A stretch of 64,000 nt of DNA from Drouetiella sp036703255. GTDB lineage: Bacteria; Cyanobacteriota; Cyanobacteriia; Elainellales; Elainellaceae. The position numbers and the translations under genes are program-made. Of the stretch, positions 51,416 to 59,844 are shown piece after piece (the stretch's first letter is position 1; every line of letters begins with the position of its first letter). The stretch lies in NCBI GenBank assembly GCA_036703255.1, contig DATNPL010000068.1, positions 1 to 64,000 of the forward strand, given 5' to 3'. Under the pieces are notes generated by a model that was given only the letters and a program-made list of their open reading frames with translations, searched no databases and was not told the origin of the DNA.

Positions 51416-51877
51416 ATGGAGATGACTGCCAGGGTTGAGTATGCCTTGTTAGCGCTGTTAGAGATGGCCATTTACCATGCCCGGAAAGAGCCGTTGAAGC
51501 TTAATGAAATTACGCTCAAATACGCCATTCCCGATCGCTATCTGGAGCAAATTTTGATTCATTTGCGCCATAGCGGGATTATCCAGAGCCAGCGAGGTGC
51601 CAGAGGGGGATATGCCTTAACACGCGAACCTCGGCAAATCACGATATGGGAGATCGTGGCCTCCATTGAAGGGGAAGTTGGACAAGAGCAAATTCGGCAG
51701 CGCAAGTCCAAAAGACCCGATATGGCGGTGATTGAGACCGCAGAAAAAGACCTGGTATATGGCATATGGCAGAAAGCTAGGGCAGCGTCTCACACGGTGC
51801 TCAGCCACTATACGCTGCAAGACCTGTGCCAGCAATTAGAAGATGCCAAACAAGTTGAGCCGATGTATCACATCTAA
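51416..51877 (+). CDS. Rrf2-family transcription regulator (CymR-like)
   Basis: A 153-residue Rrf2 regulator. The N-terminal winged helix reads MEMTARVEYALLALLEMAIYH, then LKLNEITLKYAIPDRYLEQILIHL and the wing GGYALTREPRQITIWEIVASIEG. Earlier in-frame starts add non-family residues, so the ATG at 51416 is used. The three cysteines that hold an Fe-S cluster in IscR/NsrR are absent; only one Cys (DLCQQL) is present, near the end. This fits the CymR type, which senses cysteine status through cysteine synthase. The gene is 97 bases upstream of cysK in the same direction, which strengthens that parallel. It is the leading candidate for the palindrome-binding protein. Confidence 0.88.
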   Translation: MEMTARVEYALLALLEMAIYHARKEPLKLNEITLKYAIPDRYLEQILIHLRHSGIIQSQRGARGGYALTREPRQITIWEIVASIEGEVGQEQIRQRKSKRPDMAVIETAEKDLVYGIWQKARAASHTVLSHYTLQDLCQQLEDAKQVEPMYHI

Positions 51878-51973
51878 CGGGTATTGATATATTCATAGCG
51901 GTTAGGGCTACCCATTTTTGAGGTTCACGCGAACGCTCTTTGTCACTCAATTGGAAACCTAGAAGATACACAT

Positions 51974-52957
51974 ATGAGAATTGCTCAAGATATTACCGCA
52001 CTCATCGGCCGTACTCCGCTCGTGCAGCTCAACAAGATCCCGCAAGCAGAGGGTTGCGTCGCTCAGATTATTGTCAAGCTCGAAAGCCTCAATCCTTCTG
52101 CTTCTGTCAAAGACCGCATTGGTATTGGCATGGTGCTAGATGCAGAGCGGGCGGGCTTGATCCATCCGGGCAAAACCGTTCTGGTAGAGCCGACCTCCGG
52201 AAATACAGGCATTGCGCTGGCAATGGTGGCTGCTGCAAAAGGCTACCGCCTGATCTTAACCATGCCAGACACGATGAGCTTAGAGCGCCGAGCCATGTTG
52301 AGAGGCTATGGCGCAGAGCTAGAGCTGACATCCGGCGCAGAAGGGATGCGAGGAGCCATTCGCCGTGCCGAAGAAATTGTGGCGCGATCGCCCCATGCCT
52401 ATATGCTGCAACAGTTTCTCAATCCCGCTAACCCTAAAGTTCACCGTGAAACGACCGCCGAAGAAATTTGGGCAGATACCGATGGCCAAGTTGATATTTT
52501 AATTGCGGGTATTGGGACGGGCGGAACGCTGACCGGAGTGGCTGACGTGATCAAGCAGCGCAAGCCATCGTTTAGAGCGATCGCGGTTGAACCCTCCAAT
52601 AGCCAAGTGCTTGCAGGTGGGCAACCTGGCCCCCACAAGATTCAGGGCATCGGGGCCGGATTTATTCCTAAGATCTTGCAAACCCATTTAATCGATGAAG
52701 TGATTCACGTTAGCGATAACGAAGCGATCGCCTATGGCCGCCGATTGGCTCGGGAAGAAGGGTTGCTCTCTGGCATTTCTTCCGGGGCGGCTTTGGCAGC
52801 AGCGATCGCGGTGGGCAAACGCCCAGAAAATACAGGCAAGCTCATCGTCGTCATTCAACCTAGCTTTGGCGAACGCTATCTGAGCACTGCTCTTTTTCAG
52901 GACTTGGGTGAACTGGATACCCAGGTTCACGCTTTGCAAGAGTTAGCAAAACAGTAA
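51974..52957 (+). CDS. cysK: Cysteine synthase A (O-acetylserine sulfhydrylase)
   Basis: PLP enzyme making cysteine from O-acetylserine and sulfide. It has 327 residues. PLP Lys46 lies in PSASVKDRIG, the substrate loop is EPTSGNTGIALA (about 72-83) and the phosphate loop is GIGTGGTLTG near 175-184. The tail ends ELAKQ rather than the DGI/ENI-type ending that binds serine acetyltransferase. Position after the Rrf2 gene suggests co-transcription and, by analogy with Bacillus CymR-CysK, a possible regulatory complex. Confidence 0.96.
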   Translation: MRIAQDITALIGRTPLVQLNKIPQAEGCVAQIIVKLESLNPSASVKDRIGIGMVLDAERAGLIHPGKTVLVEPTSGNTGIALAMVAAAKGYRLILTMPDTMSLERRAMLRGYGAELELTSGAEGMRGAIRRAEEIVARSPHAYMLQQFLNPANPKVHRETTAEEIWADTDGQVDILIAGIGTGGTLTGVADVIKQRKPSFRAIAVEPSNSQVLAGGQPGPHKIQGIGAGFIPKILQTHLIDEVIHVSDNEAIAYGRRLAREEGLLSGISSGAALAAAIAVGKRPENTGKLIVVIQPSFGERYLSTALFQDLGELDTQVHALQELAKQ

Positions 52958-52963
52958 GGTTTT

Positions 52964-52995
52964 AGGGTTTTTGTGGTGCGCGCCACAAAAACCCT
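52964..52995. terminator. Bidirectional terminator after cysK
   Basis: AGGGTTTTTGTGG (52964-52976) pairs perfectly with CCACAAAAACCCT (52983-52995), followed by ATTTTCG. It separates cysK from the convergent hypothetical gene and belongs to the TTTTGTGGCG hairpin class. Confidence 0.88.
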
Positions 52996-53008
52996 ATTTT
53001 CGATCGAC

Positions 53009-53641
53009 CTAATCTTCGATCGGGGCGTTGGGAGCCAGGGCATCAATATCGGTCTGACTCAGGCTAGGAATTGTCCAAGTGCCTTCACCTGCTGCGAAAA
53101 CTTTAGCTGGGGAAACATTTAGCTCTATAGCACCATCAGGATTAGTCTTGGCTACGAACTGAGTGCCCGGAACAAGCTTGACGGCGATCGGTTCAGCCAG
53201 TTCTTGATCGGCAATTCCAGCGACCGTAATCCCTTTGGGCAGAAGCACGCCATCGCAGTTCCAGTCATCATCCGTTGCTTGACCTGCTGCCAAGTAATAG
53301 AGTGTGCTTTGGTCGGCCGTAAAGGCGGCTTTTTTCTGCGGCTTATGGGCATAAACTCCTAGCGTTTTATCGGTTGCGTTGCGGCACTGTGCCCAATCCG
53401 ATGCCGATTCTAGAATGTATTTTTGGAGCCGCAATTCGCCAATTTTCTGCTGTAGTCCCGCTGCATCATAGCCTGCTTGATCAGGAGCATCTTTGGCACC
53501 TAGTAAATCGCTTAGCGTTTGGGTTACTTCGGTGTAGTCTGGGCTAAGGGTAAGATTGGGGCGATTGGCCCAGGCAGGTTGGGCGATCGCTAAATTCACG
53601 ACGAGCACTAAAGCGGCTAGGGCTATTTTAATGAAATTCAT
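53009..53641 (-). CDS. Exported hypothetical protein
   Basis: A 210-residue protein with a clear cleavable signal (MNFIKIALAALVLVVNLAIA, likely cut after AWA at about residue 25). The mature part has two Cys (AQCRNAT and WNCDGVL), possibly a disulfide, and mixed alpha/beta composition with an acidic C-terminus (IDALAPNAPIED). I do not recognise the family. It stands alone between cysK (convergent) and the CadD pair (same strand, 120 bases upstream). Confidence 0.8.
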   Translation of the reverse strand: MNFIKIALAALVLVVNLAIAQPAWANRPNLTLSPDYTEVTQTLSDLLGAKDAPDQAGYDAAGLQQKIGELRLQKYILESASDWAQCRNATDKTLGVYAHKPQKKAAFTADQSTLYYLAAGQATDDDWNCDGVLLPKGITVAGIADQELAEPIAVKLVPGTQFVAKTNPDGAIELNVSPAKVFAAGEGTWTIPSLSQTDIDALAPNAPIED

Positions 53642-53761
53642 AGTTCTCCTGATTCAATTCAAAAAGTGAGGGTGTTGAACGTCCGAGGTCAGCGAGGGCT
53701 AAACCTTGATGTTAAAAGACTGTTGAAAAAGAGGACTCGCGTAGATGTATTAAGCTTGAAA

Positions 53762-54406
53762 CTAATTTTGAAGGAGGAAGAGACGGTAGCTGTGGCTCTC
53801 CACCAGGATGAAAATACCTAAGCTGATCAAAACAAACGGAACGATTCGATGACTATAGCAGGTCAAAAGACGAGCAACTACGGGCTGTTTGGTTAACCGA
53901 TAAGCAATATAGCACCAAGCTGCAATGAGTACCAAGAATGTTACCAGGATTACAATCAGCTCTGTCCCATTGCTATTTGCAAAGAGAGACACATAAACTC
54001 CAATATTGTCTCCTCCATTGGCCAGAGTAATAGCGGCAACGCTATAGATTTGAGGAGGCAAAAGATGGGTGAGTGACCAACTCCGAGATTTTGGGGCGGG
54101 TAGCGCTGTGACGGTTTGCACTTGAGGCTGATCTTCTGGCTGGAGCAGCTGACTCACACCAATGGCGATCGGCAAAAGACCCAATAGTCCAATCCATTCC
54201 TTAGGAACGATCAGTCCCCCGAAAAACCCTGGAAGGCTGGCTAGAACCAGTAGCGCGAAGCCCAGGTATTGCCCAAGAACAATATGCCTGGGGCGAAAAG
54301 TAGCATTCACTTGAGCAAAGAGAAGCGTCAAAATGACAATATCGTCAATATTCGTTGCGGCGAAAGCAGTACTGCCAGATAGGATTGCCTGTGCTAATTC
54401 ACCCAT
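53762..54406 (-). CDS. CadD-family transporter, copy 2
   Basis: A 214-residue membrane protein of the cadmium-resistance transporter (CadD) family with about five to six membrane segments. The family signature AATNIDDIVILTLLFAQV (about 17-34) includes the paired Asp thought to bind cations, and ANGGDNIGVYVSLFA is the second conserved site. It is a paralogue of the gene immediately upstream, 36 bases away, and the pair is probably one operon. Cadmium specificity is assumed from the family; other divalent cations are possible. Confidence 0.87.
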   Translation of the reverse strand: MGELAQAILSGSTAFAATNIDDIVILTLLFAQVNATFRPRHIVLGQYLGFALLVLASLPGFFGGLIVPKEWIGLLGLLPIAIGVSQLLQPEDQPQVQTVTALPAPKSRSWSLTHLLPPQIYSVAAITLANGGDNIGVYVSLFANSNGTELIVILVTFLVLIAAWCYIAYRLTKQPVVARLLTCYSHRIVPFVLISLGIFILVESHSYRLFLLQN

Positions 54407-54442
54407 AACGAACCTTTATGCTTGTGCTGACCTCTCTGCTAA

Positions 54443-55147
54443 TTATCTCTCAACCTCGGCAGGCTGCATCCAACTGCGGCTCAACGACCCGACAACGCAG
54501 CAGCAGGAAATCAACGCTATCACTAGTAAACCGCGATCTTCTAAGGTGTGGCTTTCCGTCATGATCGTGATGCCCAAGCCAATCAACACAAACGGCACAA
54601 ACTGATTGCCATAGCGCGTTAAGGCTTCAGCGATCGCCGGGATTTGGGTGAGCCGATAGGCAACATAACACCAGACCCCGACCAGCGAGAAGAACACGCC
54701 GAGGACAATGACCAAACTTTCCCAGGTGCAGCTAGCAAACAGCGGCATATAAATCCCGACATTATCGCCCCCGTTGGCCAGCGTGACTGCTGCGACGCCA
54801 CAGGTTTGTGGAGAGAGCAAGCCGCCAAATGAAGGCTTAGAGTCCAGCTTAACGGCCTGATCATTCTCATCCTCTTCTCGGTTGAGCAAACGATTGAGTC
54901 CAATGGCGATCGGTACAAGACCCAACAATCCAATCCAGGCTTCTGGTAAAAAGAAACTGCCAAAAAATCCTGGAATACTGGCCAGGACGAGGGTTGCAAA
55001 GCCCAGATACTGTCCTAGTACAATATGGCGACGTTGCAGCAAGAGATCCACTTGAGAAAAGAACAGCATGAGCACTAAAATGTCGTCAAGATTGGTGGCG
55101 GTAAATGCCGTAATTCCGGTCGAGATGGAAGTAATTAGAGTCGTCAT
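54443..55147 (-). CDS. CadD-family transporter, copy 1
   Basis: A 234-residue CadD-family membrane protein. Signature TATNLDDILVLMLFFSQV (about 16-33), shared GQYLGFATLVLASIPGFFG (about 46-64) and ANGGDNVGIYMPLFA. It differs from its neighbour mainly in the central hydrophilic loop (NREEDENDQAVK here, EDQPQVQTVT there) and in the tail, so the tandem copies may form a hetero-oligomer or differ in specificity. An APC permease gene lies upstream on the same strand. Confidence 0.88.
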   Translation of the reverse strand: MTTLITSISTGITAFTATNLDDILVLMLFFSQVDLLLQRRHIVLGQYLGFATLVLASIPGFFGSFFLPEAWIGLLGLVPIAIGLNRLLNREEDENDQAVKLDSKPSFGGLLSPQTCGVAAVTLANGGDNVGIYMPLFASCTWESLVIVLGVFFSLVGVWCYVAYRLTQIPAIAEALTRYGNQFVPFVLIGLGITIMTESHTLEDRGLLVIALISCCCVVGSLSRSWMQPAEVER

Positions 55148-55200
55148 AGCGGTTGTGTTAAGGGACTGGTTGCCTTGAGAGATTTAGAATTCGAACGGAG

Positions 55201-56655
55201 CTACAGTTTTTTGGTGTCATTAAAGCTCAGGTGAATCGCTTCAATCTCTCGCTGCATTCTCCGCACAATTTTGGGCGATCGCATTCTCTGCACCACAAAC
55301 CAGCCACAGCCCAGCGCTAGATAGAGGAGAAACAGATAAGGGAAGGTGTTGTAGGGCGCTTCGGGAACAGGAAATAAATCACTGCCGGGAATGCCCACCG
55401 TTCCCAGAATGGGAATCATCATGAAGGCAACACCCATGACGGAGAAAACAATATCTAACGGGCGCAGTTTGCCCATGCGGTAGAGATAAACGGGCGCGGC
55501 GATCGACACCAGAATGTAAACCAGCAAGAATCCATAGGTGCAAAGCGTGCCTAGGTAGCCCATGCTGATGAATGGCTGCACACCCAGCAGTGTCATTACC
55601 GCAGGCACCGAGAAAGTAATGACTGAACAGAGGGCGATCGCTGTGTGTGGGGTCAGGTTCGTATCGTGAGCTGAACCCAATGACTCATGCAGCAGGCCAT
55701 GCCGTGCCATCATAAAAAACACGCGGGCAGCGGGGTTGATGCAGGCCAGGATGCAGGCAAAGAAGCTCATTAATGCCCCGAAGCTAATCAGAGTTCCTAA
55801 GAAACCCACCCCGGCTTGATTTGCCAAAAACGTCAGCGGCTCTTCGCTTTGGGCCAAATCTACCGATGTGCCGCTAAAGCCTAAGACTTCGATATAGGCC
55901 ATCAGAATAAAGAAAATGCCTGCCTGAATCGTGCTTTGCATCACTGCTTTAGGGATATTCTTCAGCGGCTTTTGTGCCTCGTCTCCTAACGTTGTGGCAC
56001 TCTCAAAGCCGGAGAAGCCAAACACAACCAGCACGACACCCATCGCGATACCGCCCGGTGTTGTGTTATGCAAGGCGAGCTGAGAGAAGTCGATCGCAAA
56101 GCCTTTCTGTGCCCAAACAATGCCGCCCAACAGCGCGATAGAGGCGATCGATACCACTTCGAGCCACAGCATGGCTTTGGCAGAGAGCTGAATATCTCTG
56201 TAGGCGGCGTAGCAAGAAATGCCTGCGCCCAGAGCCAACAGCGTCAGGATGTGTGTGTGAATGCCCATGTGGCTCAACAGCTCTTGACCAAAGTTGGCAA
56301 AGCCACAGAGAACCGCCATGCCTGTGAACAGGTAAGCCAGAATCAAGCCCCAGGCACAAATCACACCCGCAGTCGGCCCTAGTCCCTTAGCAATGTAGGT
56401 GTAAAGAGATCCTGGTGAAGCAGAGCGTCGGGCAAACTGATTAATATTGATGCTGACAAAGACCAAACCCACTAAGCCGATTAGAAAGCTGAGCCAGGTG
56501 CCATTGCCAGAGAGCGCAAAGATTAAGCCTAAGTTAGCGGCAGGTGTGGTGGTAGGCGCAATGACGGCGATCGACTGAGCAATCACTTCCCCGTAGGAAA
56601 GGCAGTCTCGTTTCAAGCCGTGGGCACTAGAGTTGAGCGGAATTTCGGCAGTCAT
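55201..56655 (-). CDS. APC-superfamily amino acid permease
   Basis: A 484-residue secondary transporter with about twelve membrane segments. The conserved first segment is GLIFALSGNGTWLSFLIG with the unwound Gly-rich helix, and GFSGFESATTLGDEAQKPLKNIP near 240-262 is the APC signature after segment 6. The substrate, an amino acid or amine, is not predictable. It is divergent from the LysR gene at 57212, which may regulate it. Confidence 0.9.
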   Translation of the reverse strand: MTAEIPLNSSAHGLKRDCLSYGEVIAQSIAVIAPTTTPAANLGLIFALSGNGTWLSFLIGLVGLVFVSININQFARRSASPGSLYTYIAKGLGPTAGVICAWGLILAYLFTGMAVLCGFANFGQELLSHMGIHTHILTLLALGAGISCYAAYRDIQLSAKAMLWLEVVSIASIALLGGIVWAQKGFAIDFSQLALHNTTPGGIAMGVVLVVFGFSGFESATTLGDEAQKPLKNIPKAVMQSTIQAGIFFILMAYIEVLGFSGTSVDLAQSEEPLTFLANQAGVGFLGTLISFGALMSFFACILACINPAARVFFMMARHGLLHESLGSAHDTNLTPHTAIALCSVITFSVPAVMTLLGVQPFISMGYLGTLCTYGFLLVYILVSIAAPVYLYRMGKLRPLDIVFSVMGVAFMMIPILGTVGIPGSDLFPVPEAPYNTFPYLFLLYLALGCGWFVVQRMRSPKIVRRMQREIEAIHLSFNDTKKL

Positions 56656-57211
56656 CTAAAAGCTCCTTAGCAGGTAAGCAGTTTGGATAGCGTTCAAACC
56701 CTGTTATGGCGATCGCTCTGGATCTGGAGGAGTTTCTTACGCTATTCAACTTCATAGGCTTCACTTTAATGATTGCGATTCATAGAATCAAATATTCTTT
56801 TTTGTTATAACGATAGTTAGAAATGATTGATTATGAGAAGCTGGGTTCAATTCAGAAAAAGGGATGGCTAAATCGGCTGAAGTTTAGGGCTACAAGGATT
56901 TAATTTCTATTCTTTAGTTTCCCCAGTTGCAGAGTCGGAAATGCTTGAATTTTCTCTAACATGAAAGCCTGAAAACCCTATGGAGTATGACTTTTAGCTG
57001 AGCCATGCCCTGCTCGATAATGAATCAAAATCTATAAATTTTCCTGACGGCTCAAAAATATAAACTTAAGGACTTATTTGTCCCAATTCTTGACATGAAA
57101 GGTGGGAAAAGAATCAAATTTATGAATTGAGAATAGCGAAATCCTTGCACTCAGTTTAAGGCTGTTATCTTTCTCTGACAAAACTGTTCCGATGGACGCT
57201 TACCGAAACCT
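56656..57211. other. Divergent control region, APC permease and LysR gene
   Basis: No gene, terminator or repeat is recognised in these 556 bases, which are AT-rich. The interrupted dyad TTATAACGATAGTTAG near 56806-56821 is a weak candidate for a LysR-type site. Confidence 0.4.
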
Positions 57212-58126
57212 ATGACGCTCGAACAATTACGAATTTTTTTGGCAGTTGCAGAACACTTGCACTTTACCCGCGCCGCAGAAGAACTGTATATTACTCAGCC
57301 TGCCGTCAGTGCGGCGATCCACTGCCTAGAAGAGGAATACGGCGTTAAGCTCTTTCACCGGGTTGGGCGACGCATTGAAATTGCTGATGCGGGCACGCTG
57401 CTGCAAGCTGAAGCTCAAAAAATTATGGAACAGGTAGCGCTGACAGAACGGGGGCTGCGGGAGCTGAACAACCTTCAGCAGGGTGAACTGAGGCTCGGCT
57501 CTAGTCTGACGATCGGCAACTATTGGCTGCCCGATAAAATTAGTCGGTTCAAGCAGCAATATCCCGGCATTACCGTCAACTGCACGTTGGCGAACGCAGA
57601 AGAGATTGGTATGGGAACTGCAACGGGATTGTTTGATATTGGCTTAGTCACAGGTGAGGTGAAACCTGCCCTCAAACAAATACTGAAGCAAGAGGTTGTC
57701 GGCAGCGATCGCCTTCAGATCGTGGTGGGTAAATCCCATCCCTGGTTTAGAACAACGAAGATCCCGCTGGAAGAGTTAACCGAGACGGCCTGGGTCATGC
57801 GTGAATCGGGTTCGGGAGCGCAACAAATGCTAGAACAAGCCTTACAAAGTTGGGGCATTCATGCCGACGCCCTAAAGGTTGTCTTGGTGCTAAGCAGCAG
57901 TGAAATGGTGAAAGCCGTGGTTGAAAGCGGTGTGGGTGCAGCAGCCATTCCTGAACTGATGGTCAAAAATGAGCTGAAGCTGGCAACGCTGCGATCGATC
58001 CAAGTGATCGATCGCACTCAGCCCCAGAAACCGCTGAGTATTGTGCAGCCTGTGCTCAAGCTGAAACATCGGGAACGGTTTCAGACCCGTGTGGCGATCG
58101 CTTTTGAGCAGATGCTGCTGGCTTGA
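57212..58126 (+). CDS. LysR-family transcription regulator
   Basis: A 304-residue LysR regulator. The N-terminal helix-turn-helix reads LHFTRAAEELYITQPAVSAA (about 17-36), then EEEYGVKLFHRVGRRIEIAD, and an effector domain from LRLGSSLTIGNYWLP. This subtype resembles CysB/CysL/RbcR-like regulators more than the LysR at 24.7 kb. It is divergent from the APC permease and 101 bases from the CrtISO-like gene on the same strand; either could be its target. No copy of the sulfur-linked palindrome is nearby. Confidence 0.93.
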   Translation: MTLEQLRIFLAVAEHLHFTRAAEELYITQPAVSAAIHCLEEEYGVKLFHRVGRRIEIADAGTLLQAEAQKIMEQVALTERGLRELNNLQQGELRLGSSLTIGNYWLPDKISRFKQQYPGITVNCTLANAEEIGMGTATGLFDIGLVTGEVKPALKQILKQEVVGSDRLQIVVGKSHPWFRTTKIPLEELTETAWVMRESGSGAQQMLEQALQSWGIHADALKVVLVLSSSEMVKAVVESGVGAAAIPELMVKNELKLATLRSIQVIDRTQPQKPLSIVQPVLKLKHRERFQTRVAIAFEQMLLA

Positions 58127-58227
58127 GGTCGTTGAGGCCAGTTTGTGCTCGACTGTAGGAGCGTTTACGAGCGATAGAATGACAGAGTTAGATCAGGCTA
58201 TTCGGGACAACTCTGTTGTGTGAGGTT

Positions 58228-59775
58228 ATGGAAACCGTAGATGTAGTGGTGGTGGGAAGCGGCATTGGCGGTCTTTGTTGTGCCGCCTTGCTGGCTCGAT
58301 ATGGGTTTAGTGTCGTCGTTTGCGAGAGCCATAGTATTCCCGGAGGTGCTGCCCACAGCTTTGAGCGACAGGGATTTCACTTCGACTCTGGCCCCTCTCT
58401 CCAATCAGGGCTTTCCTACAGCCCTTCCAGCAATCCCCTGCGCCAAGTTTTGGATGCGATCGACGAAGATGTGCCCTGGCTGACCTACGATGCCTGGGGC
58501 TGTTTCTTACCTGAAGGCTACTTTCGAGCCGCCGTTGGTGCAGAATCCTTTAATCAAGTTCTGGCTCAATGGCGGGGAGCATCCGCTGTAGCTGAGTGGC
58601 AAGCGTTGCAGCGAGTCATGGAACCCCTGAAGGCTGCCTCTGTTGCCATTCCACCCATTGCCGTGCGATCGGATTTGGGAATGCTCATGACCCTCTATCC
58701 GTTCTTGCCCAATCTGCTGAAGCAGGCTAAAACGATGCTGCAATTGTCAGGCCCGTTTTCCCAGTTTCTAGAAGGCGTGGTGCAAGATCCGTTTATTCGT
58801 AACTGGCTCGATCTACTCTGCTTCATGCTCTCTGGCTTGCCTGCCAAAGGCACGATGGCGGCGGAAATGGCCTTTATGTTTGCGGACTGGTACCGCCCCA
58901 ATGTCGTATTGGACTATCCCCAAGGGGGCGGCGGTGCGCTCATTGGGGCGCTAGTGCGGGGGCTAAAACGCCACGGAGGGCAGCTACGACTGAATGCTGC
59001 GGTGCAGCAGATTTTAGTGCAGCAGCAGCGGGCAGTCGGCGTGCAACTGCAAAATGGAGAACAGATTACCGCCCGTCATGCGGTTGTATGCAACGCCTCG
59101 AGCTGGGATATGCTCAAGCTTTTGCCTGAAACGGCTCTCTCACGCTTTCCCAAAAAACGCCAAACGCTTCCGGCCTGTCCTAGCTTTATGCACCTCCATT
59201 TGGGAATTGATGCCACAGATTTGCCAGATTTGGAATGCCACTATCTGATTGTGAATGACTGGGAGCGTGGGGTAGATGCGCCGCAAAATGTGGTTGCTGT
59301 GTCTATCCCCTCTGTGCTGGATGCCACCCTTGCCCCTGCGGGCAAACAGGGAATTCATGCCTATACGCCTGCTACCGAACCCTACGAACTCTGGGCGGGC
59401 TTGAATCGCAAAAGCGATCGCTACCAGCAACTAAAAGCAGAACGCTCAGAGGTTCTCTGGCAGGGCTTAGAGCGCATTATTCCAGATCTGCGCGATCGCT
59501 GTGAAGTGACGCTAGTGGGAACGCCGCTTACCCATGAGCGATTTCTCCGACGGCACCGGGGAACCTATGGCCCTGCTATTTCTGCCGGACAGGGAATGTT
59601 TCCTAGCTGTAAAACTCCTTTGAATGGCTTGCTCTGCTGTGGCGATTCCACCTTTCCCGGCATCGGAGTGCCTGCCGTCGCGGCCAGCGGCATGATTGCA
59701 GCGAATACTCTGGCTTCAGTCTCCCAGCATCGAGAGTTAATTCAAGAGATTGAGTTTAACCCTGTTTCAGAATGA
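58228..59775 (+). CDS. CrtISO-like FAD-dependent oxidoreductase
   Basis: A 515-residue flavoprotein of the phytoene desaturase/carotenoid isomerase/retinol saturase group. The FAD loop is VVVGSGIGGLCCAALLARYG (about 6-25), followed by ESHSIPGGAAHSFERQGFHF (about 32-51), and the C-terminal FAD motif includes GLLCCGDSTFPGIGVPAVAASG. It is probably a paralogue of the prolycopene isomerase CrtH; the true crtH is not identified here. The ATG at 58228 fits the family start better than a TTG 12 bases upstream. The substrate, carotenoid or another polyene, is unknown. Confidence 0.88.
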   Translation: METVDVVVVGSGIGGLCCAALLARYGFSVVVCESHSIPGGAAHSFERQGFHFDSGPSLQSGLSYSPSSNPLRQVLDAIDEDVPWLTYDAWGCFLPEGYFRAAVGAESFNQVLAQWRGASAVAEWQALQRVMEPLKAASVAIPPIAVRSDLGMLMTLYPFLPNLLKQAKTMLQLSGPFSQFLEGVVQDPFIRNWLDLLCFMLSGLPAKGTMAAEMAFMFADWYRPNVVLDYPQGGGGALIGALVRGLKRHGGQLRLNAAVQQILVQQQRAVGVQLQNGEQITARHAVVCNASSWDMLKLLPETALSRFPKKRQTLPACPSFMHLHLGIDATDLPDLECHYLIVNDWERGVDAPQNVVAVSIPSVLDATLAPAGKQGIHAYTPATEPYELWAGLNRKSDRYQQLKAERSEVLWQGLERIIPDLRDRCEVTLVGTPLTHERFLRRHRGTYGPAISAGQGMFPSCKTPLNGLLCCGDSTFPGIGVPAVAASGMIAANTLASVSQHRELIQEIEFNPVSE

Positions 59776-59844
59776 ACCTGTTTTCTGTAGCGCCATTGTG
59801 GAGTTTAAAACCGCTTGAGACAGAGGTGGGAATAACGCTGTGAC

